Shown one piece after another: positions 19,708 through 26,946 of a DNA stretch of 64,000 nucleotides. The translations under genes were made by a program, and so were the position numbers. The stretch is from the NCBI RefSeq assembly GCF_017355885.1, contig NZ_JAFEUU010000012.1, positions 1 through 64,000 on the forward strand, given 5' to 3'. This stretch comes from Sabulicella rubraurantiaca (GTDB taxonomy: Bacteria > Pseudomonadota > Alphaproteobacteria > Acetobacterales > Acetobacteraceae). The notes beneath the pieces are model-generated. The model did no database searches. It was not told the DNA's origin and worked only from the letters and a program-made list of their open reading frames with translations. Numbering within the stretch: the first letter of the stretch is position 1; each line of letters opens with the position of its first letter.

Positions 19708-21738
19708 TCAGCCTTCCCCGGGCCGAGGAGCCGCCGAGGAGCGCTGTCCGGGAAAGGCGAGGGCGGTGCGTTCCACCAGCCCCGGAAATTCCGCGGCGCG
19801 GCTCGTCAGCTCCTCGCGCGATGCGGTGCGGCAGGCCTCCTCCAACGCACGTGCGGCATCGCGCAGGGCCGCCGCGCCGAAGGTGGCGGCGGCGGCCTTC
19901 AACGCATGCGCCTCGTCCTCCAGCACGCGCGGGTCGCGCTGGCTTTGCATGCGTTGAGCCCTGTTCCGGCTTTCGTCAATGAACAAGGCGACGAGGCGCG
20001 GCAGGCGGCCCGGCCCCACGGCGGCGCGTAGTTCCTCCAGCGTTTCCCGGTCCAGAAGCGGTGGGGCAGTGGTTGGCTCGGCCGGGGCTGGCGTTGCTTC
20101 CTGGCGCGGCATTCCGTTCACGAACTTGGCGACGGCGGCGAGGAGGCTGGCCCGTTCCACCGGCTTGGGGAGATGGCCATCCATTCCGGCCTTCGCGCAG
20201 CGCTCCTCGTCGCCCGGCATCACGCTCGCTGTCATGGCGAGGATGGGGACGCGGGCGCGTGGGCTGCGAATGGCACGGATGGCCCGCGCCGCGGTGATGC
20301 CGTCCATCAGCGGCATCCGCAGATCCATCAGGATGAGATCGAAATCCGCCGACTCCGCCGCTGCCAGTGCCTCGGCTCCGTCGCGGGCCAGCTCCACCGT
20401 GTAGCCGGCCTTCCGGAGGATCGTCGCGGCGACCATCTGGTTCGCCTTGCCATCCTCGGCGAGCAGGATGCGCCCACGGCGGCGCGGCGCTGGCGGAGCC
20501 GGCGGAGCGGGGGTGAGGCGAGCGGGTGGTGGCGCACTTTCCGGCACGACGGCCAGCGGCAAGTCGAAGAAGAAGGTGGAGCCTTTTCCGGGCGTGGAAT
20601 CCACCGCGATCTGCCCACCCATGAGCGCCACCAGCCGCCGGCAGATGGCAAGACCAAGCCCCGAGCCCGACTCCTCAGAAGCCGGATCGCCCTGACTGAA
20701 GCGGCGGAACAGCGTGGCGCGCAGCCGGGGCGGAATGCCGATGCCCGTATCGGTAACCGCGAAGCCCACATGCCCATCCGGCAGGGCGGCGATGCGGAGT
20801 TCGACCGAGCCGCGATGGGTGAACTTCACCGCATTGTCGGTGAGGTTGAGCAACACCTGCCGGATACGCCCCGCATCGCCGATCAACTGCCCGGGCAGGA
20901 GGTGGTCGAGGCTCGCCGAAAGCTGCAGCCCCTTTTCCGCCGCGGCCGGGGCCAGCAGGTCCAGCACCTCGCTCACCACCCCGCCGAGGCTGAAGGCGGC
21001 CTCGGTGATCTCCAGCTTGCCCGCCTCGATGCGCGACAGGTCCAGCAGCTCGTTCACGGTGCGCAGCATGGACTGGCCGCAGCGCCGTGCCGTCTCCGCA
21101 TAGGCGCGCTGCTCCGCGTCGAGCGGCGTGTCGAGAAGCAGCGCGATCGTCCCCATGGCGCCATGCAGTGGCGTGCGGACCTCGTGAGACACGAAGGCAA
21201 GGAAGTCGCTTTTCTCCTGGCTCGCGCGCTCGGCCTTGCGGCGGGCCTTCAGCGCGTTGCGCTCGGCGCGGCGGCGGGCGGAGATGTCGTGCTGGATGCC
21301 GACAAAGGCGATCAGCCGCCCATCCGGCGCCAGCACGGGGGCCATGCGAAGCTCATTGATGAAGCGGCGCCCGTCCTTGCGGTGATTGGTGAGCTCCACC
21401 GTCACCGGCTTGCGTTCCGCGAAGGCGCGGCGAAGCTCCAGCAGGGCCTCGCGTTCCGTTCCCGCGCCCTGGAGGAAGCGGCAATTGCGGCCCAGCACTT
21501 CCTCGGCCGGGTACCCGGTGATGCGGCAGAAGGCCGGGTTCACGAAGACCAGCGGGCAATCGGGCAGGGACGGATCGGCCACGGTGATCCCTGTCGGCAC
21601 AGCTGCAACGGCGAGTGCCAGCACCCCGTCCAGCCCAGCCGCGGCGATGGCTCCGTCACACCCTTCGAGCAGCGCGTTCCCACCCGCGTCCCGCGTCAGG
21701 CGGGGAGGGTGGGACGGCCCGGGAAGGGAGGAGCTCAT
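19708..21738 (-). CDS. LOV-domain hybrid sensor histidine kinase with receiver and HPt domains
   Basis: This predicted cytoplasmic blue-light receptor kinase has 676 residues. The LOV (PAS) domain at about 40-155 contains GRNCRFLQG with the flavin-adduct cysteine at C86, plus the conserved asparagines in NHRKDG and FINEL and the glutamine in GIQHDIS. A coiled linker leads to the HisKA domain with phospho-acceptor H185 in SHEVRTPLHG. HATPase boxes follow: N302 in LTDNAVKF, DTGIGIP and GSGLGLAI. A receiver domain (about 423-540) has acceptor D472, and an HPt domain (about 565-650) has H611 in EAHALKAAAATFGA. No membrane segment is seen. No output regulator is adjacent. Confidence 0.92.
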   Translation of the reverse strand: MSSSLPGPSHPPRLTRDAGGNALLEGCDGAIAAAGLDGVLALAVAAVPTGITVADPSLPDCPLVFVNPAFCRITGYPAEEVLGRNCRFLQGAGTEREALLELRRAFAERKPVTVELTNHRKDGRRFINELRMAPVLAPDGRLIAFVGIQHDISARRRAERNALKARRKAERASQEKSDFLAFVSHEVRTPLHGAMGTIALLLDTPLDAEQRAYAETARRCGQSMLRTVNELLDLSRIEAGKLEITEAAFSLGGVVSEVLDLLAPAAAEKGLQLSASLDHLLPGQLIGDAGRIRQVLLNLTDNAVKFTHRGSVELRIAALPDGHVGFAVTDTGIGIPPRLRATLFRRFSQGDPASEESGSGLGLAICRRLVALMGGQIAVDSTPGKGSTFFFDLPLAVVPESAPPPARLTPAPPAPPAPRRRGRILLAEDGKANQMVAATILRKAGYTVELARDGAEALAAAESADFDLILMDLRMPLMDGITAARAIRAIRSPRARVPILAMTASVMPGDEERCAKAGMDGHLPKPVERASLLAAVAKFVNGMPRQEATPAPAEPTTAPPLLDRETLEELRAAVGPGRLPRLVALFIDESRNRAQRMQSQRDPRVLEDEAHALKAAAATFGAAALRDAARALEEACRTASREELTSRAAEFPGLVERTALAFPGQRSSAAPRPGEG

Positions 21739-21744
21739 GACGCC

Positions 21745-22269
21745 CTAATCGTCGTAGGCGAGCAGCGTTTCGACCGGCAGATCCAGCCGCTCGCGGCCCT
21801 TCAGGAAAGTGAGTTCGATCATCACGGCGGTGGCCGGAACCACCGCGCCGACCTTGCGCAGCAGCGCCACGCCCGCCGCCATGGTGCCGCCCGTTGCGAG
21901 CAGGTCGTCGAGCAGGACGACGCGCTGGCCCGGCTGGATCGCATCGTCCTGGATCTCGATCCGATCGGTGCCGTATTCCAGCTGGTAATCCAGCCCCACA
22001 GTGCCGCCGGGCAGCTTGCCCTTCTTGCGCAGCATGACGAAGCCGAGGCCGAGCGCGAGAGCCATGGGCGCCGCCAGCAGGAAGCCTCGGCTTTCGATCC
22101 CCGCCAGCACATCCGGCTTGTGCGCGGCGACCCGCTCCGCGAGTTGCGAGGTGGCTTCCTTCCAGGCGGGGCCGTGCCGCAGCAGGGTGGAGATGTCGTA
22201 GAAGAGGATGCCGGGCTTCGGAAAGTCCGGGATGCCGCGGATGTGGCTCTTCAGTTCGGCTTCAGTCAT
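21745..22269 (-). CDS. apt: Adenine phosphoribosyltransferase
   Basis: Apt salvages adenine to AMP using PRPP. Family features are [14 protein letters not shown] near the N-terminus, GIESRGF, the RKKGKLPG loop and the PRPP-binding motif [14 protein letters not shown]. It is 174 residues from the ATG at 22269, normal length. It lies 6 bases upstream of the LOV kinase gene on the same strand, so the two are probably co-transcribed although functionally unrelated. Confidence 0.96.
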   Translation of the reverse strand: MTEAELKSHIRGIPDFPKPGILFYDISTLLRHGPAWKEATSQLAERVAAHKPDVLAGIESRGFLLAAPMALALGLGFVMLRKKGKLPGGTVGLDYQLEYGTDRIEIQDDAIQPGQRVVLLDDLLATGGTMAAGVALLRKVGAVVPATAVMIELTFLKGRERLDLPVETLLAYDD

Positions 22270-22424
22270 TGATCTCGTCTGGCTGGCGGATTGTTGCGCG
22301 GAAGCGCTGCGTCGCGGCTCCGAAGGGCAGCGCGCCCTGCGGAGGATAGGTCGGCCTGGCGCGATGCGTCCAGCATGCAGGAAGCAGACTTGGCAACGCG
22401 GCAAGGGCGGTCCATGTCGCGCGG

Positions 22425-22619
22425 ATGTCCCGGGTTCCCCTTGCCTTCCTCCTCGGCATCCTTGGCTTCCTCGCCTATGTCGGCATCGTCGTCGCGCTGG
22501 GCGATTTCGTGGTGCATCGCCATTGGATGCTCCAGTTCGTCTACTACGCGGCGGTGGGAATCCTTTGGGTCTGGCCGGCGAAGTGGCTGATGTTCTGGGC
22601 CGCGCGCAAGAACGGCTGA
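22425..22619 (+). CDS. DUF2842 family small membrane protein
   Basis: This 64-residue protein has two predicted membrane helices (about residues 5-25 and 35-55) and the family-typical [17 protein letters not shown] end. DUF2842 members are found in alphaproteobacteria and have no known function. It converges on the phosphoesterase gene with only 4 bases between the stop codons. Confidence 0.8.
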   Translation: MSRVPLAFLLGILGFLAYVGIVVALGDFVVHRHWMLQFVYYAAVGILWVWPAKWLMFWAARKNG

Positions 22620-22623
22620 ACCG

Positions 22624-23436
22624 TTACGCCGGCAGCGCCGCTTCCAGACTGCCACCCAGGCGCAGCGCGGCGACGCGGCGCGCGAGGCCGGTGCTGTCCT
22701 CCGTCTCGACGAACAACCCGCAAAGCGTAGCCTCGCCCTCGGCCGGCGCCAGGCGCTCGCCGGGCATCTTGCGCCAGAAGCGCAGAGCGGCGCCGCCCTT
22801 CTGCATTCCGATCACGCTGTCATAGTCGCCGCACATCCCCGCATCGGTCTGGAAGGCGGTGCCGCCGGGCAGGATGCGGTGGTCGGCGGTGGGCACGTGG
22901 GTGTGCGTGCCGATGACGAGGCTCAGCATCCCGTCGAAGGAATGCGCCATGGCCTGCTTCTCGCTCGTCGCCTCGGCATGGATGTCGAGGATGGCGGCCT
23001 GGATCGTCACGCCGAGCCGGTGCTTCGCCAGCTCGGACTGAACGGTGCGGAACGGGTCATCCAGCGGGTCCATGAAGAGCCGGCCCATCACCTGCATCAC
23101 CAGGGCGCGGCGGCCATCGCCCACCGCAACCTCCACTGCGCCGCGGCCCGGCGTGCCGGGGGGGAAGTTGAGCGCGCGGATGACGCGGGGCTGCTCCTCC
23201 AGATAGGGGATGATCTCGCGCCGGTCCCAGGCATGGTTGCCGAGGGTGATGACATCCGCCCCCGCCGCCAGGAAGGCGCGCGCCATGTCGGGCGAGAGGC
23301 CGAAACCGTGCGAGGCGTTCTCGCCATTCACCACCACGAGCTCCGCGCCCAGCCTTTCGCGCAGCCCCGGCAGGTGCGTCACTAGAGCATCGCGGCCGGA
23401 ACGGCCGACGACATCGCCCAGGAACAGGATCCTCAT
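22624..23436 (-). CDS. YmdB-type metallophosphoesterase (TIGR00282 family)
   Basis: This dinuclear-metal phosphoesterase of about 270 residues starts MRILFLGDVVGRSGR and has the metal-ligand motifs GDVVG, NGENASHG, TLGNHAWD and GTHTHVPT. The Bacillus member YmdB acts on 2',3'-cyclic nucleotides and affects biofilm and motility; the role here is inferred. The ATG at 23436 overlaps the stop of the upstream cyclo-ligase gene by ATGA. Confidence 0.93.
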   Translation of the reverse strand: MRILFLGDVVGRSGRDALVTHLPGLRERLGAELVVVNGENASHGFGLSPDMARAFLAAGADVITLGNHAWDRREIIPYLEEQPRVIRALNFPPGTPGRGAVEVAVGDGRRALVMQVMGRLFMDPLDDPFRTVQSELAKHRLGVTIQAAILDIHAEATSEKQAMAHSFDGMLSLVIGTHTHVPTADHRILPGGTAFQTDAGMCGDYDSVIGMQKGGAALRFWRKMPGERLAPAEGEATLCGLFVETEDSTGLARRVAALRLGGSLEAALPA

Positions 23437-23975
23437 GCGCGCAGGAGGCCGCGCTCGGTGGCGATGGCGTGCAGGGGAATGTCGTGCGGTTCCATCGGCA
23501 CCTCTTCCACCTCCTGCGCCGAACAGGCAACGCCCAGGCGGAAGGCGCGTGGCAGCAGCGCCAGGGTGCGGTCGTAATATCCGCCGCCATAGCCGAGGCG
23601 CCCGCCGCGCCGGTCGAAGGCTAGCAGCGGGACGAGCAGCCAGTCCGGCTCCCGCTGCTCCTTCATGGCAGGGTGGGAGGTGCCCATCGGCCCAGGCGCC
23701 AGCGCATCGCCTGGGGCCCAGGCGCGGAACTCCAGCGGGCGGCCGCGCGGCGGGGTGAAGGGTAGGGCGAGGAGGTGGCCGCGCCCGTGCAGCGCGAGGA
23801 GCAGGGGCCGGATGTCGATCTCCGTCCCCATCGGCCAGAACCCGCCGACCACCGCGCCGGGTGGCGGTGGGCAGTCGCGCAGCACGTGGTCGGTCAGCGC
23901 CTCCGCGGCGCCGGGTGGCGGGTCGCGGCGCGACAGGACTAAACGCCGCAGCGCCGCCTTGAGGGCTTCGCTCAT
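23433..23975 (-). CDS. 5-formyltetrahydrofolate cyclo-ligase
   Basis: This enzyme returns 5-formyl-THF to the folate pool as 5,10-methenyl-THF using ATP. The signature region GGRLGYGGGYYDRTLA is present, and the protein is 180 residues, normal length. It directly follows the probable 6S RNA and zapA on the same strand. The zapA-ssrS-cyclo-ligase order is widespread in Proteobacteria and strengthens all three calls. Confidence 0.93.
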   Translation of the reverse strand: MSEALKAALRRLVLSRRDPPPGAAEALTDHVLRDCPPPPGAVVGGFWPMGTEIDIRPLLLALHGRGHLLALPFTPPRGRPLEFRAWAPGDALAPGPMGTSHPAMKEQREPDWLLVPLLAFDRRGGRLGYGGGYYDRTLALLPRAFRLGVACSAQEVEEVPMEPHDIPLHAIATERGLLRA

Positions 23976-24000
23976 TGGGGGAAGGGGGGAAAGTGCGAAG

Positions 24001-24190
24001 CCACCCTGGCCGTCGGCGTCTGCATCCTCCCAAGGCCTGCCGTAAGCAGGTGGGCACCAGATAGCCGGACCACGGTCCCGCCAGCGCCAGTTCCCAGGAG
24101 TTGCGTATTGGCCCTGGGGATGTCCGTGCCAGACGCACCGGGCAGCCTCGCCTGCATCAGTTAGGCGTCCGCGATGCCTGCCGCAACCCG
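24001..24190 (-). ncRNA. ssrS: 6S RNA (SsrS), probable
   Basis: The 218-base gap between zapA and the cyclo-ligase gene is where 6S RNA normally sits, and its minus-strand transcript has the expected shape. A closing stem pairs bases near 24190-24200 (ACCCTGAGGCC) with 24001-24011 (GGCCAGGGT). Inner arms include CCCAGG/CCTGGG around a 14-base loop and a perfect hairpin CCTGC-TTACG-GCAGG on the 3' side of a central open region. 6S RNA mimics an open promoter and sequesters RNA polymerase. The exact ends are not fixed by sequence alone, and the closing stem touches the zapA stop codon. Confidence 0.65.
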
Positions 24191-24193
24191 GCC

Positions 24194-24565
24194 TCAGGGT
24201 TTTCCGAGATGGTTCGCCATGGTCTCGATGCGCTCCGCCAAGGCGACGAGGCGCTCGGTCACCTGCGGGTCCATCGGCGGCGGCGCAGGCGGCGTCACCA
24301 CCACGGGCGGGGCCGGGGCGGGGGCTGGCACGGCTTGGCCGTTGCGCAGCTTCACGAGGTCGGCGCGAAGGTCGGATGCCTCGTCGGCCAGCAGCAGGGC
24401 GACGTGCAGCAGCATGCGCGCCTCGCTGAACTGGCCTCCCATGGCGCGGATCATCCGCACCTTCTCCTCCATCAGCGCGCAAAGCTGGCGGACGTGCTCC
24501 TCCTCGCCATCGCGGCAGCCGATGGTGTGGTTGTACCCGTTTACCCGCACATTCACCTGGCCCAT
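24194..24565 (-). CDS. zapA: Cell division protein ZapA
   Basis: ZapA cross-links FtsZ filaments at the division site. The sequence starts MGQVNVRVNGYNHTIGCRDGEEEHV, the typical ZapA N-terminal domain, and then has a helical coiled-coil. A proline-rich stretch (about residues 78-97) interrupts before a short C-terminal helix, making it longer (123 residues) than average. The ATG at 24565 follows AGGGGGA; a GTG one codon upstream overlaps the stop of the preceding gene. Confidence 0.9.
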   Translation of the reverse strand: MGQVNVRVNGYNHTIGCRDGEEEHVRQLCALMEEKVRMIRAMGGQFSEARMLLHVALLLADEASDLRADLVKLRNGQAVPAPAPAPPVVVTPPAPPPMDPQVTERLVALAERIETMANHLGKP

Positions 24566-24567
24566 CA

Positions 24568-24789
24568 CTAATCCCCCTGCTCGGCCAGTGCCGCCTTCAG
24601 CTTCTCCAACGTCTCGTCCAGGCGGCGGGACAGCTCTTCCACCTCGCTGCGGGGGACGCGCTCTTCCTCCAGGCGCGCGTAGCGCGCCTCCAGAAGGTCG
24701 AACAGGCGCTCGAGCGCCGTTTCCAGCCGGTCAACGGCCTGGAGCGCCGGGTCGCTGGGCGCAGAACTGGACGAAGGGGCTTCAGCCAT
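24568..24789 (-). CDS. DUF4164-like small coiled-coil protein
   Basis: This 73-residue protein is nearly all helical with heptad-like leucines (DRLETALERLFDLLEARYARLEEE). A small coiled-coil gene of this kind upstream of zapA is regular in alphaproteobacteria and suggests a role near the divisome, but no function is established. It abuts zapA (its TAG shares a base with the alternative zapA GTG). Its ATG at 24787-24789 is back to back with the divergent gene. Confidence 0.7.
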   Translation of the reverse strand: MAEAPSSSSAPSDPALQAVDRLETALERLFDLLEARYARLEEERVPRSEVEELSRRLDETLEKLKAALAEQGD

Positions 24790-24805
24790 GGTGTGGAGCG
24801 TTCGC

Positions 24806-25231
24806 ATGCAGCCTGGGATGGGTCAACCGCGGATCGTTGCCGTCCGCTCGCGCCTCGAACGCGACGCGGCGCTGGAGGCTGCGTCGGGCGCCCCGCTGCG
24901 CTTCCTGTCGGCGGAAGGGGCGGCTGCCTTCCTGGGCGCGGCGGGATTCCGCGCCTTGTTGGGCGAGCACTGGCCGCAGGGCATCCTCGATTGCGGCGAC
25001 GCGCCGGGCTTCGCGCTGGAGGCGCTGCGCCTGGGCGCGCAGGCCCTGGTGCTGACGCCGGAATTTCCTGCCTTCCCGGCGCTGGAGCGCCTGGCGCGCG
25101 AGGCGGGGGCGGAGATCATGCCCGTGCGCCCCCCGGCCATCGACCTGGGGCGGATCGCGCTGGACCGCCCGGCAGGGCGTGCGCATCTGCGCCGCCTCCT
25201 CGCCCTTCACGCTGCGGGCAGGATGGACTAA
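24806..25231 (+). CDS. Conserved-looking hypothetical protein upstream of aldolase
   Basis: I do not recognise this family. The product (141 residues) has alternating hydrophobic strands and helices: a GILDCGDAPGFALEALRLGA segment and the strand ALVLTPEF, then AGAEIMPVRPP. This resembles a half-barrel or Rossmann-like alpha/beta arrangement, without recognisable catalytic motifs. TGGAG at 24794-24798 supports the ATG at 24806; an ATG at 24788 overlaps the start codon of the opposite gene. It lies 35 bases before the aldolase gene and is probably co-transcribed with it. Confidence 0.6.
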   Translation: MQPGMGQPRIVAVRSRLERDAALEAASGAPLRFLSAEGAAAFLGAAGFRALLGEHWPQGILDCGDAPGFALEALRLGAQALVLTPEFPAFPALERLAREAGAEIMPVRPPAIDLGRIALDRPAGRAHLRRLLALHAAGRMD

Positions 25232-25266
25232 GCACCGCGCACCACCAATTGCGCGAGGCACGGGCC

Positions 25267-26187
25267 ATGAAGCTGACGAACAAGGTCAGGCAGATCCTTT
25301 CCTGGTACGAGAGCGACAATCCCGGGACCAAGGCGAACATCGCCCGCATCCTGATGGAAGGCCGCCTGGGCGGCACCGGCCGCATGGTCATCCTGCCCGT
25401 GGACCAGGGCTTCGAGCATGGCCCGGCGCGTTCCTTCGCCCCGAACCCCGAAGCCTATGACCCGCACTACCACTTCCGCCTGGCGATCGACGCCGGGCTG
25501 AATGCCTATGCCGCGCCGCTCGGCATGCTGGAGGCGGGTGCCGCGACCTTCGCCGGCTCGATCCCGACCATCCTCAAGGTCAACTCCTCCAACAGCCTGT
25601 CCACCACCAAGGATCAGGCCGTGACCGCCACCGTGGCCGATGCGCTGCGCCTCGGCTGCTCGGCCATCGGCTTCACCATCTACCCCTCCTCCGAATACCA
25701 GTTCGAGATGATGGAGGAGCTGCGGGAGCTGGCCGCCGAGGCGAAGGATGCCGGCCTCGCCGTCGTGGTGTGGTCCTATCCGCGCGGCCCGATGCTGGAC
25801 AAGACGGGCGAGACGGCGCTCGACATCTGCGCCTATGCCGCGCACATGGCGGCGCTGATCGGCGCGCACATCATCAAGGTGAAGCCGCCCACCGCCGCCA
25901 TCTCGCTCGACGCCGCGAAGAAGACCTACGAGAACTCGCCGGTCGCCGACGACGCGGCGGCGCGCTTCGCCCATGTGGTGAAGGCCTGCTTCAACGGCCG
26001 TCGCCTCGTCGTGTTCTCGGGTGGCGAGGCCAAGGGCTCCGACGCGCTGCTGAACGAAGTGCGCGCCATCCATGCCGGTGGCGGCAATGGCTCCATCGTC
26101 GGCCGCAACGCATTCCAGCGCTCGCGCGAGGATGCACTCAAGTTGCTGGGCGACATGATCGACATCTACCGCGGCAAGGTCGCCTGA
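25267..26187 (+). CDS. Class I fructose-bisphosphate aldolase (DhnA/archaeal type)
   Basis: This aldolase of 306 residues cleaves fructose-1,6-bisphosphate through a Schiff base, without metal. The catalytic lysine lies in HIIKVKPP (K204 or K206). Other landmarks are PVDQGFEHGP near the N-terminus and the phosphate-binding region NGSIVGRNAFQR near the end. The DhnA-type enzyme is also gluconeogenic in many organisms. The ATG at 25267 has only weak ribosome-binding sequence (GAGGCACGGGCC) upstream. Confidence 0.94.
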   Translation: MKLTNKVRQILSWYESDNPGTKANIARILMEGRLGGTGRMVILPVDQGFEHGPARSFAPNPEAYDPHYHFRLAIDAGLNAYAAPLGMLEAGAATFAGSIPTILKVNSSNSLSTTKDQAVTATVADALRLGCSAIGFTIYPSSEYQFEMMEELRELAAEAKDAGLAVVVWSYPRGPMLDKTGETALDICAYAAHMAALIGAHIIKVKPPTAAISLDAAKKTYENSPVADDAAARFAHVVKACFNGRRLVVFSGGEAKGSDALLNEVRAIHAGGGNGSIVGRNAFQRSREDALKLLGDMIDIYRGKVA

Positions 26188-26214
26188 TCCTTCGTCCGCG
26201 CGTGAAGCATCGTG

Positions 26215-26244
26215 CATGGCCCCGGGGGTAGCCTCGGGGCCATG
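26215..26244 (+). other. Perfect hairpin overlapping the TauE/SafE start codon
   Basis: CATGGCCCCG (26215-26224) and CGGGGCCATG (26235-26244) pair perfectly over 10 bp with a 10-base loop. The 3' arm ends on the ATG at 26242-26244. It could terminate transcription after the aldolase gene, or hide the permease start codon in the mRNA. Confidence 0.55.
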
Positions 26245-26946
26245 CTGATTCTCGCGGTCTTCCTGCTTGCCGGTTTCGTCAAGGGCGTGATCGGGCTGGG
26301 GCTGCCCACCATCGCAATGGGGCTCCTGACCCTGGCCTATCCGGCGCCGGAGGCAGCAGCGATGCTGCTGCTGCCGTCCTTCATCACCAACCTCGTGCAG
26401 ATACGCCCGGCCGCGGCGGCGTGGCGCCTCGCCTTGCGCTTCCGTGCGCTCTTCCTCGGTGTGGTGGCCGGGACGGCGCTGGGCTTCGTGCTGTGGGGAG
26501 GGCTGGGTGGGCGCCATGCCGATCTGGCGCTGGGCGTGCTGCTGGTGATCTACGGGCTGCTCGGCCTCGCGGCCTGGAAGCCGCGCCTGCCGGAAGCGGC
26601 GGGCTTCCCGACCGGGGCGGTGACGGGTGCCGTCACCGCCGCCACCGGGGTCTTCGTGCTGCCTGCCGTGCCCTGGCTGCAGGCGCGCGGCCTGTCGCGC
26701 GACGACCTCGTGCGCGCGCTCGGCCTCAGCTTCACCGTCTCGACCCTTGCCCTGGGCGCGCTGCTCCTGGGCGGGCGGAGCCTCAGCTGGGCTCAGCTGG
26801 GGCTGTCGGCCCTGGCGGTGCTGCCCGCCCTGGTGGGGCAGCGCCTCGGCGAGGCGCTGCGCTCCCGCCTGTCGGAATCAGCGTTCCGCCGCGCCTTCCA
26901 GCTCGGCCTCACGGCGCTGGGCCTTTGGCTGGCCTTGCGCGGCTGA
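26242..26946 (+). CDS. Sulfite exporter TauE/SafE family permease
   Basis: This is an inner-membrane protein of 234 residues with about eight hydrophobic helices and the internal-duplication pattern of the family (FVKGVIGLGLPTIAMGLL near the start, TGAVTAATGVFVLPAVPWLQ in the second half). Members export sulfite or sulfonates or move other organic anions; the substrate here is unknown. The start could also be the GTG at 26212. The last 69 bases overlap, on the opposite strand, the end of the acyl-CoA synthetase gene. Confidence 0.88.
   Translation: MLILAVFLLAGFVKGVIGLGLPTIAMGLLTLAYPAPEAAAMLLLPSFITNLVQIRPAAAAWRLALRFRALFLGVVAGTALGFVLWGGLGGRHADLALGVLLVIYGLLGLAAWKPRLPEAAGFPTGAVTGAVTAATGVFVLPAVPWLQARGLSRDDLVRALGLSFTVSTLALGALLLGGRSLSWAQLGLSALAVLPALVGQRLGEALRSRLSESAFRRAFQLGLTALGLWLALRG

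Noticed and set aside
24788-24805. ATG at 24788 as start of the hypothetical gene before the aldolase
   Set aside because: It overlaps the start codon of the opposite gene and has no ribosome site, whereas TGGAG precedes the ATG at 24806. It cannot be fully excluded.
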